DNA of 64,000 bases from Eublepharis macularius. Taxonomy: Eukaryota > Chordata > Lepidosauria > Squamata > Eublepharidae. The stretch is taken from the NCBI RefSeq assembly GCF_028583425.1, contig NC_072801.1:66789766-66853765 (forward strand), given 5' to 3'. Below are positions 11,601 through 26,600 of this stretch, piece by piece. Every line of letters begins with the position of its first letter. Positions within the stretch are counted from its first letter, which is position 1. Position numbers and translations under genes: made by a program. The notes under the pieces are model-generated. The model did not search any database. It was given only the letters and a program-made list of their open reading frames with translations, and was not told where the DNA came from.

Positions 11601-14600
11601 GATTGAGATATATATAGATATGTAAAGGTTAATTGATAGAATATTGATAGAGAATAATTAACGGTTTAAACATGAGGATTGAGTAATTAACAATATTTTT
11701 TTTAATTGATAAGACTTATATGCACCAAACTGAATGTATAGAAGAGTTAAAACGACTGATTATGTGATGAGTTATATAGAAATACTATAAAAAGAAGAAA
11801 TGACTAATATATAGAGAACAAATCAAATTGTTTGATTTAAATGTGGGAAATTTTTATGGTTTATGATATATAGAAATATTCAAAACTGGAAAATGGGATA
11901 AATTGTTTATCTAAAGAAGTATAGTTTGGATGTATAATAAGTAAAAGAGTTAAAGATGTACTGCTTAATATAATGGAGAATATATATTTGTTTTAGACAG
12001 AGGAAATTAATAGAAGTAAGGGAAAAGGGACAGAGGGTGGGAAAGCTGTTGGAAGTCAACAAAAGGGGGGGAAAGGGAGGGGGTTAGAAACGAAAAATTA
12101 GGGGAAAATTGAATGTAATGTAATGTAAAAATATTAATGTTCTAACCCAATAAAAAAAATTTTTTTTAAAAAAAGAACCAGCCTCTTAAATAAGCCAGGC
12201 CCAGATTGTCGCATCTCACAACTGCAGAGGCACAACGTCCGGTGGGACGTGGGAGTCCCGAGTATGAGAAAGTGTCTCCCAGCTGCTTACCTTTCATCGT
12301 TAGGCCCCACCAGAGGGTTCACTCCAGCAAAACCTGGCATGTTGATGTGGTCGCGGATCAACATGATGTCCCCCACTTTGTAATCGGGGTTAAGCCCCCC
12401 AGCCGCGTTGGTGACAATGAGGGTCTCCACACCAAGAAGACTGAAGACCCGGACAGGGAAGGTCACCTAGAAGAGGGGCGGAGAGGAAAGCAGAACTGAG
12501 GGGATGTTGGAAGGCCGGTCTATCAACAATAAACATGAGGGATAGTGGCTGGTTCTGGGGTCTCTTCCAGGACGAGGTTTCAACCATACCCAATGCTGCT
12601 TGTAACCAGGCCTCGTGTAGTCTCAAGGGCATTATACAGCTGATTAAAAGAACAAAGAAGGGAGCTTTTGTTTGCTCACTTCCCTGGCTTTGCCGGCATC
12701 TTATACGGGGAACTTCAATCTAGCCCTTAAAGCAAAGAGGGAACAGGCACAGCTCAAGTCTGGAAAGACTTTGCCTGCTCAGACATGGACATTTTTAATA
12801 ATAACATTCGATTTATACACCACCCTTAAATACAACATAATGCCAATCAGAGCAGTTTACAAAGTGTGTTGTTATCATCCTCCCAACAATCACCCTGTGA
12901 GGTGGGTGGGGCTGAAAGAGCTTGGAAGAGTTGTGACTGACTGAAGGTCACCCAGCTGGCTTCAAGCGGAGGAGTGGGGAATCAAACCCGGTTCTCCAGA
13001 TTAGAGTTCTGCTGCTCTTAACCACTACACCAAACTGGCTCTTTTACACCCTCCCTACCCTGATGTGCTGATCTAGTCATGGAGCTCTTAATGCGGCTCA
13101 GAGACACCCTCATTTGTACTTATTGCTTTGCATACCCCTAGGCTGAGCCACTGCATTTGGGAAGGGCAGCTACTCACCTTCCAGAGTGGATAACCCTCGT
13201 ACATGTGGAAGCGGCCTTGCATCACGACACTCGGCGTCCCGCTGAGGTTCCCGAACACCAGCTTCCCAGCATGGCCAACAACTGGAGCGAGGAGAGGAAA
13301 GGTTAGCTCACCCACCAGTGCCCTCTACTGGCCACCACGAAGTACAGCCGTACCCCCTCCAGCAGGTACGTAATACCCCTTCCGTGCAGTATATTCGTAC
13401 CCAGGGCTTTTTTTCTGGGAAAAGAGGTGGTGGAACTCAGTGGGTTGCCCTCAGAGAAAATGGTCACATGGCTGGTGGCCCCACCCCCTGATCAGGGGGC
13501 GGGGACACCAGCCATGTGACCATTTTCTTGAGGTTCCGGAACTCCGTTCCGCCGCGTTCCCCCTGAAAAAAAGCCCTGTTCGTACCCATCCTTTCTGCTA
13601 CTTGCCTACCCCCATAACACACACACTTTTTTACCTGTGCTCTGAGGGAAGTTAGGAATCTTGACATAGTCAAATGCCACTTGGTCCTTCAGGAGGTCCG
13701 CCAGCCCTCCGAGGCCCGAACCGCAGATGATGGCCACCTTGGGCCGGTGTTTGGTGTTGCCCAGCAGCCAGTCTGCCGTCTTTTTGCTATCTTCATAAGT
13801 ATAGCTGAGGAAAGAAGAGAGAGGTGGTCAGCAGAGGTGGATCTCGCACAATTAAAGCACATAGGCGGAGCAGGATGCAAGTCTCACCACTAGGGGGAAC
13901 CAACTGCGCACACACATATCCCTGTACTCAAATAAATGGGTCTCTTGTGGAACTGTAAAGGGGAAGTTTTTTCATTTGAATGCGGCTTTTGTAAACCACG
14001 TTGTTGCAAAAAACAGAGTCAGCGATCCCCCCTGGAATGATCAGGCACATGTTGGTTGATTCATCAGACCCATTTCTGCTCTTCTCTTTAACAGAAAACT
14101 TTTACACCTTTCTGAACCACTGAAGTCATCAGGCGGAAGGGTCTAACCCTGTTTAGGATGGCACTGTAAAGGTACAAGGTGGCTCTCCCAATCTAGAGAG
14201 AGCCAGCACGGTGTAGTGGCTAGAGTGATAGACTAGAATATGGTATGCCCAGTTTTGATTCCTTACCCCGCCATGGAAGCACACTCTCTCAGCTTAACCT
14301 ACCCCACAGGGTTGTTGTGAGGATAAAATAGAGGAGAGGAGAATGACGTAAGCCACTTTGGATTCCCATTGGGGAGAAAGGCAGGGTATAAATGAGTTAA
14401 AAAAATTAAAAGCATAGAGCAACCATAGGCTAGTGCAAGAGAGCCCACAGTTGCCACCTCCTGCCTTGCAGAGATCACGATGGAAGCCACGTGGTTAGAA
14501 CGGACAACATCCTCTTATAATATAGAGGATCTTGGAGCTGGCAGGAAGCAGAGTGGGGTAAAAGATTCAGAGGGGCATCAAAATCCAGACAAAATACAAA

Positions 14601-17600
14601 TTGTTCTATTGGTCCTTTGGGAGGAGGGAATCCTCAAGTAACAGAAGGGTGATACCTTAATTAGGATAGATTAAAACAAAAAAAGCAAACTTTGGAGTTC
14701 AGCAGAACTCTTCATCAATATTAAGCAAAGTTATTTATCTATTTGGACATTTTTATCCCACTCTTCTCCCCAAGCAGGGAAGGGGAAAAGAGAGAGGAAG
14801 ATACAGTTTGACCGAAAGAACATGAGGCTTTGCAATTCTTTTAAGCTTTGGTACAGGATGAAAAAAAGCAGAACTAATTATGTTAGGTTATGTGAAATGA
14901 AAAAAATGATCTTAAGTTGAGCTTCTGATGATGTCTGTTCTGTTTTATGGTTGATTTAAGGGGTTACTGGTTATTGTTGGTTGGTTATTGTTGAAATGAG
15001 TTGTAAGTGGCCTTAGTTACTACACTGTAGAGAGGAAGGATATAATTGTTTTACATAAATAACTGAAAGCCACCAGAATAAAGATACAACAGTTGCTCCC
15101 TTCTGAAAACATGAAGGCCAGCAGTTATTCGGCTCGATCTCTAGATCAGTCTCCCTTTCTTTCTCTCCTTCTCTCAATTCATTTATTCTTAACATCCAGC
15201 CTGCAGAAAAGTTCTGGTGGACTGAAAAGCTTATTTACCCCTTGGCAATGTTTTAATTATTCTTACGGAAATCTATGTATTCCGTGATGCATCAATGGGG
15301 TCACGCTCTCTAATCCTTTCTATAAACCTATTAAATCCCTTGCTGGGATTTGCCAGATTGCTCAGTGTCTCAGTCTTTCACAAGAAGCAGAAAAACACTG
15401 CTGCCATAACTGAACAAGAAAAGGGGAAATGTAAACATCTGGGAATACGTGATAGAACTTCTGTTACACTCCAAGCCACAGCAAAAGTTTCTCCCGAAGC
15501 TTCCAGGGTTTCACTTTCTTCTTACAATCTCCAGAGGAAGGATCTTAGGGCCGGAATCAAGGGAATAAGATAATTTCTGCTTCAATTGAGAGCCTTTGAT
15601 GTTAGCTCCACCCTAAGTACATTAGGCCCCACCCCTCAAGAACCAGACAAAGCCAGCTTCTTCCCCCAGCCTACCAGGAGCCATCCTCTACCCCTAACAA
15701 AGACCACTAAGCCCTGCCCTACTTTATCAGGCTCCACCCCAATTTGCCAAGTACCACCCTTTACCTCTCAGGCTCCACCTCCCAGAGGCTTAAACTCAGA
15801 GCCTCCAAAGATCAGGCAGCTCTAACCCGGGCTTAACCCCAATACCCATTTTATCTTGTCATATTCTCCCTTGGAGCATATGAAGTAAGAAGGAGAAGTG
15901 ATGTTGAGCATGTGCAGAGTGTCTTTCCCTCAGATTTTGACCCAAGTTACTCATTTCAAAAAAGAAGCATCCATATTGAGAAAAACATACTACTAGCAGA
16001 ACAATTTTTCCTTTCTAAATGCCAGACACCCATTCTGTCAGGTGCCCTTTTTTAAAAACCTAGATGCTCAATTCCGAATTCCAGATGTGTGATAACTTCT
16101 TGAGTGAGCAAAATGCACCTTTGCGCGTCTTCAGATGTGATCATTTCCCTCTTCCTAGCGTTAGACCTTGCCAGTCAAAATAGGATCCCGGGTTCCCAAA
16201 ATCTGGGCCTAATTTAATCGTTGCTATTTAAATCATCCTCGGATCTGACCCACTTAAAATGGCAGCAGAGTAACTCCCACCCTGAAACCGTCCGGAGGCC
16301 CTCTCCTCATTTCCACCGTTCCTTCTGGCAGGCTGTTTTGGGAACATCACTCCTCTAATGGCCAGAAAAGGAAATTCTATTTCCAGACTCCTTTTTATTA
16401 GCCAAGCTGGCGTTTTCTCTACCATCCAATTATGCAGCAAATTCTTTTGGCTGGAATTCAACATGGTGCAGCTGTAGGCTGAGGCTCGGCCATTTCTGAG
16501 GTCATAGAATAGAGATGAATTTTTAAAAGGACCAGAGAAGGGGAAAGGCAAAGGCAAAGAGGGATTAAGGCTTTCAATAAGAAATATTTTCCAGATTCAC
16601 TTGTCCCAAATCTGTTGGGGGCTTCTATGATTTCTCAGTAGATTCAAGACAGACACTTCGGTCTGTGGCACAGTTTCCTTTGGCCACTGTTTCACATATT
16701 CATTTGTACACACCGTTTCAAACTAATCTCCGTTCAATGATCCCCAAATCAGTAATATAAACTGAAGCACGGCAATTGCACAAGAGCACTAGATTTTCAC
16801 GAGGTAGTACAGCTTAGGCCAAGAGGGACCCACGTTCACGTTCCTGCTCAGCCTGAAAACCTGCTTTGTAACCCTGGGTCCTTTCTCATAACGTAGCCTA
16901 CCTCACAGGGTTGTTGAGAAAATTTGGTAAGAGGGTGGTATATGCCACTTTTGGAAAAAAGGGGAAGCGCACAAAATAAATCCGACGCTGCAGTTTTAAA
17001 CACAATGAGATTTACTTCCAAGTCCACATGTTTAGAATTGTGCTGTGAATTTGTTAGATCATAACTGGATGGAATTTTTCTAATTGCTCAGTTTTGGTAA
17101 GCAAAATGCGGTCAATCAAGATGGAGAACCTGGTAGTCTTCAAGTTCTTTCCTCATTCCTTTAGCGGATTTTGAAAATCTGCTCAAGTCACTAAACATGG
17201 GAAGACGACAAAGTTTTTCTGAGCGTGTGTGGTGTGTCTTTCCCTCACTACCAACAAGCTAAACTGCCTCTCTCCTTCTGTAGGGAAAGAAATGGCACTT
17301 AGCACATGACCAGAAGTGAACATTTTATGTATATATCCAAAGCACTTTCCATGCATCTCTCCGGCACTGGTTACAATAATCCTGTAAGGGTAGGCCAGTA
17401 TTTTCGTCTTGCAAATGAGATAAGGCAGCTTGTTTGGGCTTCCAGCAGGGGTGAGAGCTGAAGTATATACTTCCTGAAGCACAGCTCAACCTCCCGGTCA
17501 CTGTACTAAACCAGGTCCTAAATATATACCAGCTTTCCTAGTGAGCTCTGCCTCCCTTCCAACGCAGTGGCCTGGGTCCCCAACTAGGGCTGCCAGCTCC

Positions 17601-20600
17601 AGGTTGGAAAATTTCTGGAGATTTGGTAGTAGAGCTTGTAAAGGGATAGGTGGGATCTCCACAGGGTACAATAGCAGAGTCCGCCCTCCAAAGCAGACAT
17701 TTTCTCCAGGGGAACGGATCCCGGTTGTCTGGAGATCTCCAGGCTCCACCTGGAGGTTGGCAAGCCTATCCCTGACTGCTCTTGCAGCCTCACTCTTTAC
17801 ACTCACATGGAAGGAAGGGAAATGGCTGGCAAGAAATCCTGGCCTCCAGCAAGCAGGCTAACCCATCGCCCTCAGGCCCGGCCGGCAAGCACAGCATTCT
17901 CATGGGAACCAAAGCAGTTCAGGCAGGGACAGGCCCCAGGCGGACCGGAGCTCTCCAGGCACGAAAATTCCAGGCAAGGTCAGCCGGCTGGGGAGCTGCT
18001 CTTCCCGCCCAGGCCCCAGCCAGGCCACATTCCTGAGACGGGAAGTTTTTTCTCTGTGGTTCTCACAAAGGTGCGTTTGTGTGGGGGGGGGGCTTCATGT
18101 TCAGCCCTCACCGCACCAACAGCTCTTTACACCAGGCAGGGCCAAGCCCGGGAACAAGTGAAGCAATGCCACAGAAGAGGGTGTTCCTGACCAGGCCCAG
18201 AGCACCTTTCCTTTTCACCACTGAAAAAACTCATCGAACCCCGCTAGTCAGCTCAAAATAGCTGCTGGCGTGCGCCGTGCCAAAGGTTTTGCCAGCATTT
18301 CTGCGCGTGAGCCAGGCTGCGATTGACAAAGGGGGAGCAACTGGGGTGGCTGGGGAAAAGACATCTGTGTTGAAACCTTTTTTACTGATAGCTGCTTGGG
18401 CCTTGTCTTCCATGTAGGGCTGGCAACCTCCCCCACTCTCGGTAACCTCCAGATTAAGCCTGGAGATCTCCCACAATCACAGCTGATCTCTAGGCCATGG
18501 AGATCAGTTCACATAGAGAAAATGGCAGCTCTGGAGGGTGGACTCTGTGGCATTATACCCTCCCCAGGTGGTGGTAGAGAGTGCCCTCAAGCCATAGATG
18601 ACTTATGGTGACACCTGGCAGGGTTTTCATGGCAGGAGACTAACAGAGGTGGTTTGCCATTGCCTGCCTCTGCAACTCTGGTCTTTGCTGGAGGTCTCCC
18701 ATCCAATTACTAACTAAGGACGACCCTGCTTGGCTTCTGAGATCTGACGAGATCAGGCTGACCTGCGCCATCCGGGTCAGGGCAGCCTCTCCAGGCTCCA
18801 TCCCCAAATCTCCAGGAATTCCCCAACCTGGAGTTGGCAAGCCTACTTTCATGCTAATTAGTTATACATATTGTTGTATTTGCCCAAATCAAAATAGCTG
18901 AGACAAGCCTGATCTCAGCGGATCTCAGAAGCTAAGCAGGGTTGGTCTTGGTCAGTAACTGAACGGGAGACCTCCAAAGAAGAACCAGAATCCCAGAGCC
19001 GGGCAGCGGCAAACCACCTCTGAATATCTCTTGCCTTGAAAACCCCAGCAGGGGTCATCCTAAGACAGCTACAACTTGAGGGAACTTCCCACCACTCCCA
19101 CTACTGTATTTATACTGCATTTTTAAAATTACGCATTTTCATTTCAGTTTCATTTACTCCTTTGAGATGCTTCTCTTTCTTCTTGCAACTTCTTGCAGTT
19201 TCTTAAATAGAATTTCTCTAAATCTGTAAGAAACACTTGGTATTTGCTTATTATTAGAATTCCTTAAAAACTGTAATCCCTCAAGGAGTGATATTTAACC
19301 TTGCCCTTTCCTTGGGGAGCAAATTTTAATCTTCCCTTTACCCTAAAGAGTAATGTTTCACCTTGCCCTTCCGCCAAGGAGTATTGTTTAATTCTGCTTT
19401 TAATCCAAGGAGTAATGCTTAATCTTGTCTTTACTCCAAGGAGTAATGTTTAATGCTAGTCATACTAGTGTGGGCAGGAAGGAGAAAGGAAGTTGTTGTC
19501 AGTGCAGCTCTACACAGAGAAAGAAACTGTGCTCCTGTGTGAAACGACAACGTTGCCTCCATATTCTGATGCCTAGCGTTAAGGACACAGAACAGGCCCA
19601 TGCAAAAGGTGGTGCCATGATTACAGTTGCCAACCTCCAGGTAGGACCTGAAGTCCTCCCAGAATTACTCTCTAAACCACCGAGATCAGTTCGCCTGGAG
19701 GAGATGGCAGCTTCAGAGGGGGTCACTATGGCATCATACGCCTGCTGAATTTCCTCCCCTCCCCAAACTCCATTCTCCCAAAGCTCCACTCCCAAATCTT
19801 TAGGAATTTCCCAAGGTGGAGTTGGCAATGCTAGCCAGAACACCTGTGCTAGTCTTTGAAGACCATCGCACCCACATTTGTGGATTACCTACAGTGGAGA
19901 GCCTTTCCCACTACCTACTTTATTGTTCATTATATAGTCATGTGTCCTAGAGAGTCTCTCAGTTTGCACTTGCAGCCCAAAAGATAAGATCTAAGGTGGT
20001 ACTGAATGAGGCTGTTTTGTGATTCCTGGGATAGTTTGGCATACTGTACTGTTGTAATTAATTTGAAGTAACCTTTACAAACCGTGATAATGGATTTAAT
20101 TGTTTATTAGTCAATGTTTGGTAAATTGTGACAACCTATGGCTATAGACAATAAACTCTTTGGAACTTAGTCTTTGAGGCGCAGCTGAGCTCTCTGTTGT
20201 GTTTACATCACTTGAGTTGATTCACAGCTGTGCTCACCTAAAGCTGCACCTGTGAGGCAACCACTTTGGGGGAAATGGGGAAGAGTAATGACGTCCTTGA
20301 ACACGGAAGTACCCCCTTGGGAGGGGGCAGGAAGGCAGAAGGAAGCAATACGCAACAGGCTCCTGTTCCTTCGAATATTTACACACAACCGAGTTTCCTG
20401 GAAAAGTGTGTTTTCATTATCTGTCACGTATATTACTGGCATCAGCTGATGGGCAACAAAACGGCAAAACATTGCCCCATTTCGAGCAATCACGTCTTTA
20501 ATAGCTCTGCGTGGCCACACAGGGAGCAGGGGAGAGCTCACAGGACATTTGTGAGCCTATGGAAAGGTCCAAGTTTGCAAAATAATATATTACGTTTAAA

Positions 20601-23600
20601 AAAATGTGGGGACTAGAACTACCTTCACCATAAACCTGTAACACTGATGTTTGCAAACACACAGACTTTGGTGGGGGTATTTTGGATTGCTTGAACCAGA
20701 CAGTGAAAGGAAATGAGTGGAGCGGGGAGAGACTACAAGAAAAAGCAGGTTGGTCAAGAAAGGCTGGGGGCAGGTTGGGCAGGAGAATGGGGAAGGAGAC
20801 AAAGAGACCAGGACCGAGGTTTACCCTGCCCTGCTCGTCCTCCCCCAGCTTGTAACGTTCTGTTTTGCTTTCTACAAACGAAGTTGCAAGCAAAAGATAC
20901 TCCACCCCCAAACTGAAAAAACCACATGGGTGGGGCACAACAATGTGTATTTATTGCTGTTTTAGATATTTCATAGAATCATTGAATCATGGGGTTAGAA
21001 GGTGCCTCCAGGGTCATCTAGTCCAACCCCTTGCACAATGCAAGAAATTCACACTTGCCACCACCACCCACCCACCCACCCACACACCCAGTGACCCCTG
21101 CTCCATGCCCAGAAGATGGCAAAACACTGTTAGGATCCCTGGCCAAACTGGACTTGGGAAAATTGCTTCCTGGCCTCAAAGTGGCGATCGGCATTACCCT
21201 GGGCGTTTTTACTCCTCTTTCCCCCCCAATGGGAGTATCAGCTTCTGTAAAGGTTAGGAATCCATCACTCTCAATTAGGTTTGCCAACCCAGCAAGTAAA
21301 AGCAGCCTACACATCTCTTGCAAGGTCTGATCCGCAGAAGAGAGAGCTTTTCCACAGAAGGCTGACGAGTATTAGCAGCTGCTGACGTCTTCCAGATCAA
21401 ACCACTGCTGTTAAAGGCGCAAGAGCCAGGGCTGGTAAAAAACAACAACATTTGGCAACGCTGTTTCTTGAAGCTGCAACAGAATGGAGATTTTCAAGAT
21501 CAGTCGGGGGGAGAGGGGTCTCCATCTGTCTGCTTGTGTTTCGTCTGTCACTTACTTCTTGGAGATTATCCAACGCTTGTGCAAAAAAAAAAATATAGAT
21601 CATTTGGCTACCCAAATGGATAAGTCAGCTGCTTCATTGCAGTGAGATGTGCAAAGCACAGAGGTACTCCAATGTGAAATAAGACTGGAAGGGGCAGAAA
21701 GGTAATCAGTGGTGGGGAACAAGCAAGCTAAGGGTGGGATCAGGGCAAACAGAAACAAGGGGAGCTCTTCAGTAGCATTCACCTGTGCTAAGCTAGTCCT
21801 GGGACATCTTACATTTATGAGCTTCCTTATAACCCGTGCCCTTTTTTGTTTGCTTACCAGGTTACCCAAGTGATTTTTCTTTTCCTGGCACGGCTAGTCC
21901 AACGCTTTGTTCCCAGCCGGGGCAGCACCACACCCATCACTGCACACCCTTACCAGGAAAAACCCCAGCTGCAGATATTTCAGTTTGCTGTGCGGTTGTT
22001 TTCAAGCACAGGAGCCTTGCCAGAAAAAAAGTTGGCAACTGTTCTTGCTCACTTAATCTGTTTGCCTGCTTTATGCCCATTTAAAACAAAAAAGACACTT
22101 CCGCTCTGTTGGTAAGGGAGCAAAGGATTTGGCCTCCACAGGCCTTCACCATGGAGCACCTACAACATGTTTGGACCTCAGCAGGGCAGGGGATAAAACA
22201 GTCCCACAGACAGGCCGACAAATTCCTCCTTCTGTACCGCTGCATGCTATTATGTTTCTGACAACTAGGACTGTCAGCTCTAGGTTGGTGAATTCCTGGA
22301 GATTTAAGGGGTGAAGCCTGGAGAACCTCATCAGGGTATAATGCCATAGAGTCCACTCCATTTTCTCCAGGGGAACTGATCTCTATGACCTGAAAATGAG
22401 CTGTAATTCCGGGAGATCTCCAGCTACCACCTGGAGGCTGGCAACCCTATGAACAACCCAAAAGTGGATTTGGAATGGCTGATTTCCTGTTGACCATAGG
22501 GCACGTTTGCCACACTGAAACATCCAGGGACAAGATGCACATGCGAATGGGCCGTCAGACACAAAACAGACCACTTCCCGTGGCATCCATCAGTACTGCT
22601 AATGTCATACTTTTTCATAAAGCTGCTTAACTGATTCTCTATTGATTTTCAAGAAGTTTTATTTCACATGCATCTCCTTAAGATCAAAGTCTCAACTCTC
22701 CTCCGACATACCTCAAAACAAGGATTAAGTAAAACACCGGCTAGATCAGACTTTCTAATTCCCATAACGAACACCCCTATGACCCCAGGAAGCCCACCTG
22801 GGTGTGGGAGGAGGGAAGGCAACAGCCATCTCTACTGCTGTATTCAGAGGTACACTGCCACTGGACATGGAGGCTTCCCTTTAGCCATCAAGAATTTATC
22901 CTCCATGAATTTGTTTAATCCCTCCTTGTCTACTTCCTATAAAGAGGGAATTTGGCAAATTCATGGAAGACAGGTCCACCAACGGCTGCTAACCATGGTG
23001 GACTAAAGGCAACCGCCATACACAGAGGCAGCAAATCTCTGAATACCCGCGCTAGCGGGCAACATTAAGGAACATCTATGCCCTCCTTGTTGGCCCCGCA
23101 AAGCAGCTACATGAAACATTGCGTGAAACAGTGTGCTGGACTAGATGGACCATTGTTCTGATCCAACACGGCTTTTCTTCTGTTTTTATGTTTTAAGCCT
23201 TCTAAGCAAGGTCAGGAAGGAAAGTGGCATTTGTACAGATCAATCTCATCGGTTCTTAGAAGCTAAGCTGGGTTGGTTCTTGGATGGGTGACCATCAAGG
23301 AAGACTGCAGAGGAAGGCGTCAGCACCTCACCTCTGCTTCTCACATGCCTAGAAAACCCCTTTCTGGAGTTGCCGTAAGTCAATTGCAACTTGACGGCAC
23401 ATATTATGCAAGAGAGTAGTCCTCGGCTACAATCTCGTCACAGGAAATTGAATACTTCGAGGCGTTCTTCCTTCCCTGGACCTTCTGGTTAATGACTGAC
23501 TGTCACCGGTTCTTTGCCGTGATTGAGCCACAGATTACCGCACACGGTCTGAACATTCTGCTCCAAGCCAAAGGGGTCATTGCCCACTGTTTGCAAAGGT

Positions 23601-26600
23601 GCCCCAGGTGCTGGACCAGAGTCAAGGGCTCAGCAACCAGAATGAACTTGCTCATGCAGCAGGCAAGAGAGTCTATTCTCACAACCACTTCTGCATGCAG
23701 TAATATTAGGGGAGATCCAGCCATTGTGTTTAGTATGTATTATCTAGGCAGCTGTAGGTATTCTCCGGTTCTCACCACATTCTTTTCTGTGTTCTGCATT
23801 GTTTAACCTGTATCACATGCTTTATGCTGTGTTTCAGACTTCCGAGTCCAATTACTTTGCTTATTAGGTGTTTCATCTTTGCAATTGCGTTGATTTAGAA
23901 CCATAGAACCATAGGGTTGGAAGGTACCTCCAGAGTCATCTAGTCCAACCCTCTGCACAGTGCAGGAAATTCACAACTACTTTCCCCCACACACACACTC
24001 CCAGTGACCCCTGCTCCATGCACAGAAGATAGCAAAACACCATCAGGATCCCTAGCCAAACTGGCCTGGGGAAAATTGCTTCCTGACCCCAACGTGGCGA
24101 TTGACATTACCCTGGGCGTGTAAGAAGGGGCCATGAGAAATAAGTACTGATGTACCCCTTCCTGCCCTCCCTCTCATGATATGCTTATGTTCACAGAATC
24201 AGCATTGCTGTCAGATGGCCATCTAGCCTCTGCTTAAAAACCTCCAAAGGAGGAGAGCCCACCACCTCCCGAGGAAGCCTGTTCCACTGAGGGGCCGCTC
24301 TAACTGTCAGGAAGTTCTTCCTAATGTTTAGCCGAAATCTGTTTTGATTTAATTTCAACACGTTGGTTCTGGTCTGACCTTCGGGGGCAAAGGAAAACTG
24401 ATCCATGCCATCCTCTACATCTACACTGCCCAATCCACCTTGAGTCTCCGTGAGGAAGGCGGACTATCAAAAAAGTAAAATAAATAAAATATTGCCCCAC
24501 TCATCTATATAATGTGCAGCTGATGTGAGCCACCAGAACGTATGGACATGTTTGGGGCATGCCATGCACATATATGTACTGAGACAGACTATCTGACTCT
24601 TCAGTCAGCCCCTCTTTGCAGCGCCCTGTGGAAGGGTTTTCCCATGAATTACGGCTTGTGATCCTTTTCCCAGGAGATGTTGCCGCCTTCGGCATACACA
24701 GCACATGCTCAGCCACTGAACAACGAGCCATTAACACCTATCCCTGACATATTATGCCAAGTAATTATTAACCACAGGTGGATCCCACCCTTCCCCTACA
24801 GCAGTCTGGGCAGGACACTTGAGAGACGACATCTCGGAAATTTCAGCCAGACCACAAACCCGGGCAGGTCCTGTCATGCGCTGGTGAGCAGCCGGGAGTA
24901 ATCGAGGGCAGGATTCCCCCACCAGCGCACAAAGCATCATGAGCTGAACTGGTTATGAAAGCAGAAGGCATCAGGAAACAGGCAACCGAGTTGGCTGAGG
25001 TCGAGGGCACCAGACAGGCAGGAGAGGAATGCGGAGACCGTGATGCAACGCCCAGCAATGACGGGTTCTCTGCGGTTGCACTCACAGCTGAGCACCTTTG
25101 CATCATTCTCTCCCTCCCGAGCACAGGAGAGGATGTGTCAGTGTCTCTGGCGTCTGATTGGCTTCTCGGCTGGAGGTGTGTGTCTGCTGGGGAAACATCC
25201 ACTATGGCTCCCTGCCCAGGGGAAGGGCTGTGCAAGCAGCCAGGAACGAAATTGTGCTACTGCAGAGAAATAGGAAAGGAGGAAGGGAGAAGTGGGCACA
25301 CGGGGAGGGGAAGGGCAGATGCCCACAAGAGCATCTCCTCCACAGAGAGAGAAAAGGGGCAGCGCCCATGTCCCCTTTCTTACAAGCCATCCCAGATCTA
25401 GGCAGGGCTGCTTCCTACAGCAGCAGGGCTAGGAGTTCCCGGTTCAAATGCCATGCAACTTGCTTGGGGGGCCTTAGGCCAGCCACAACCTCTCAGCCTC
25501 ACCTACCTCGCAGGGATGTTACGGAGGAGGGAAGAAGCATGTGTTGCTCTGCCCTGAGCTCCTCTAGAGAAAAGGAAGGGTAAAAATACACGAGACAAAA
25601 ACTACGGCCGCATGAGTCACACGGCCATTCGAGTCGAGCAGGAAAGAACGGGAACGGGGCACATTGTTGCTGTTTACAGGGGAAGGGTGTTGTGCTAAAG
25701 GGCTCTGAGTCAGCGCCGTTCCCGAGGCTGGGATGGCCATTGTGAGCGGCCTGCTGAAGTCTGCGAGGTTCTAGAAGCGTTGGGATATCTGCCCTGCAGC
25801 ACGGAATGTTCAGCGAGAGGAGCGACAGCTCAATGGGAGAACATCCGCTTGGCATGCAGGAGGCCCCAGGTTCAATCCCCGGCATATCCAGGGAAAAGGA
25901 TCAGGTAGCAGGTGGCGTGAAAGAGCTTTGCCTGAGACCCTGGAAAGCGGCTGCCAGTTGGAGTAGACAATACTGAGTTTGATGGACTGGGTCAATATAA
26001 GGCAGTTTCATGCTTTCAACTAAGACAGCGAACGGCTACATAGTCGAGAAAACCTATTAGAAGCTATCAGCTGCAACAGGGAAAGAACCATGGCTCAATA
26101 GCAGAGCTTCTGTTTGGCATACAGAAGGTCCCAGGTTTGGTCCACAGCATCTCCGATTAAAAGAGTCCAGGAGCACTTTTAAGACTAACCAACTTTATTG
26201 TAGCTTAAGCTTTCGAGAACCACAGCTCTCTTCGTCAGATGCATCTATTTTGCAACTAAAGACTAACATGGCTTACTCCTCTGGATCTGATTAAAAGGAT
26301 CAGGTACTATGGTGACGTGAAAGATCTCTGCTGCTAGTCTGAGTAGACAATAATGACCTTAATGGGCCTTAATGATTCAGTATAAACCAGCTTCCATGTG
26401 TTCAACAGCAAGGAGGAAATCTCATTTTTTTAAAAAAAACTTCTTTAAATTTCATTTTAGTTTCACCAAGTTACAACGCTGTTTCCTCCCTTTGATACAT
26501 TATCAAAGCAGTTTGCAGTCAAGTCGATTAAAACGCGCATTAAAATGCCCTAATCAGAAATGATCTATCTCATGCTTTTTAATCCTGCCTTACTTCCAAG

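Noticed and set aside
15586-15825. 79-residue Pro/Thr-rich frame
   Set aside because: C-rich low-complexity DNA; no start context, domain or splice support.
21058-21090. CACC-rich run as a possible regulatory element
   Set aside because: Simple repeat within a CR1 3'UTR.
24843-25401. Overlapping 130- and 148-residue frames on opposite strands
   Set aside because: No known motif; both follow from a moderately GC-rich stretch with few stops.
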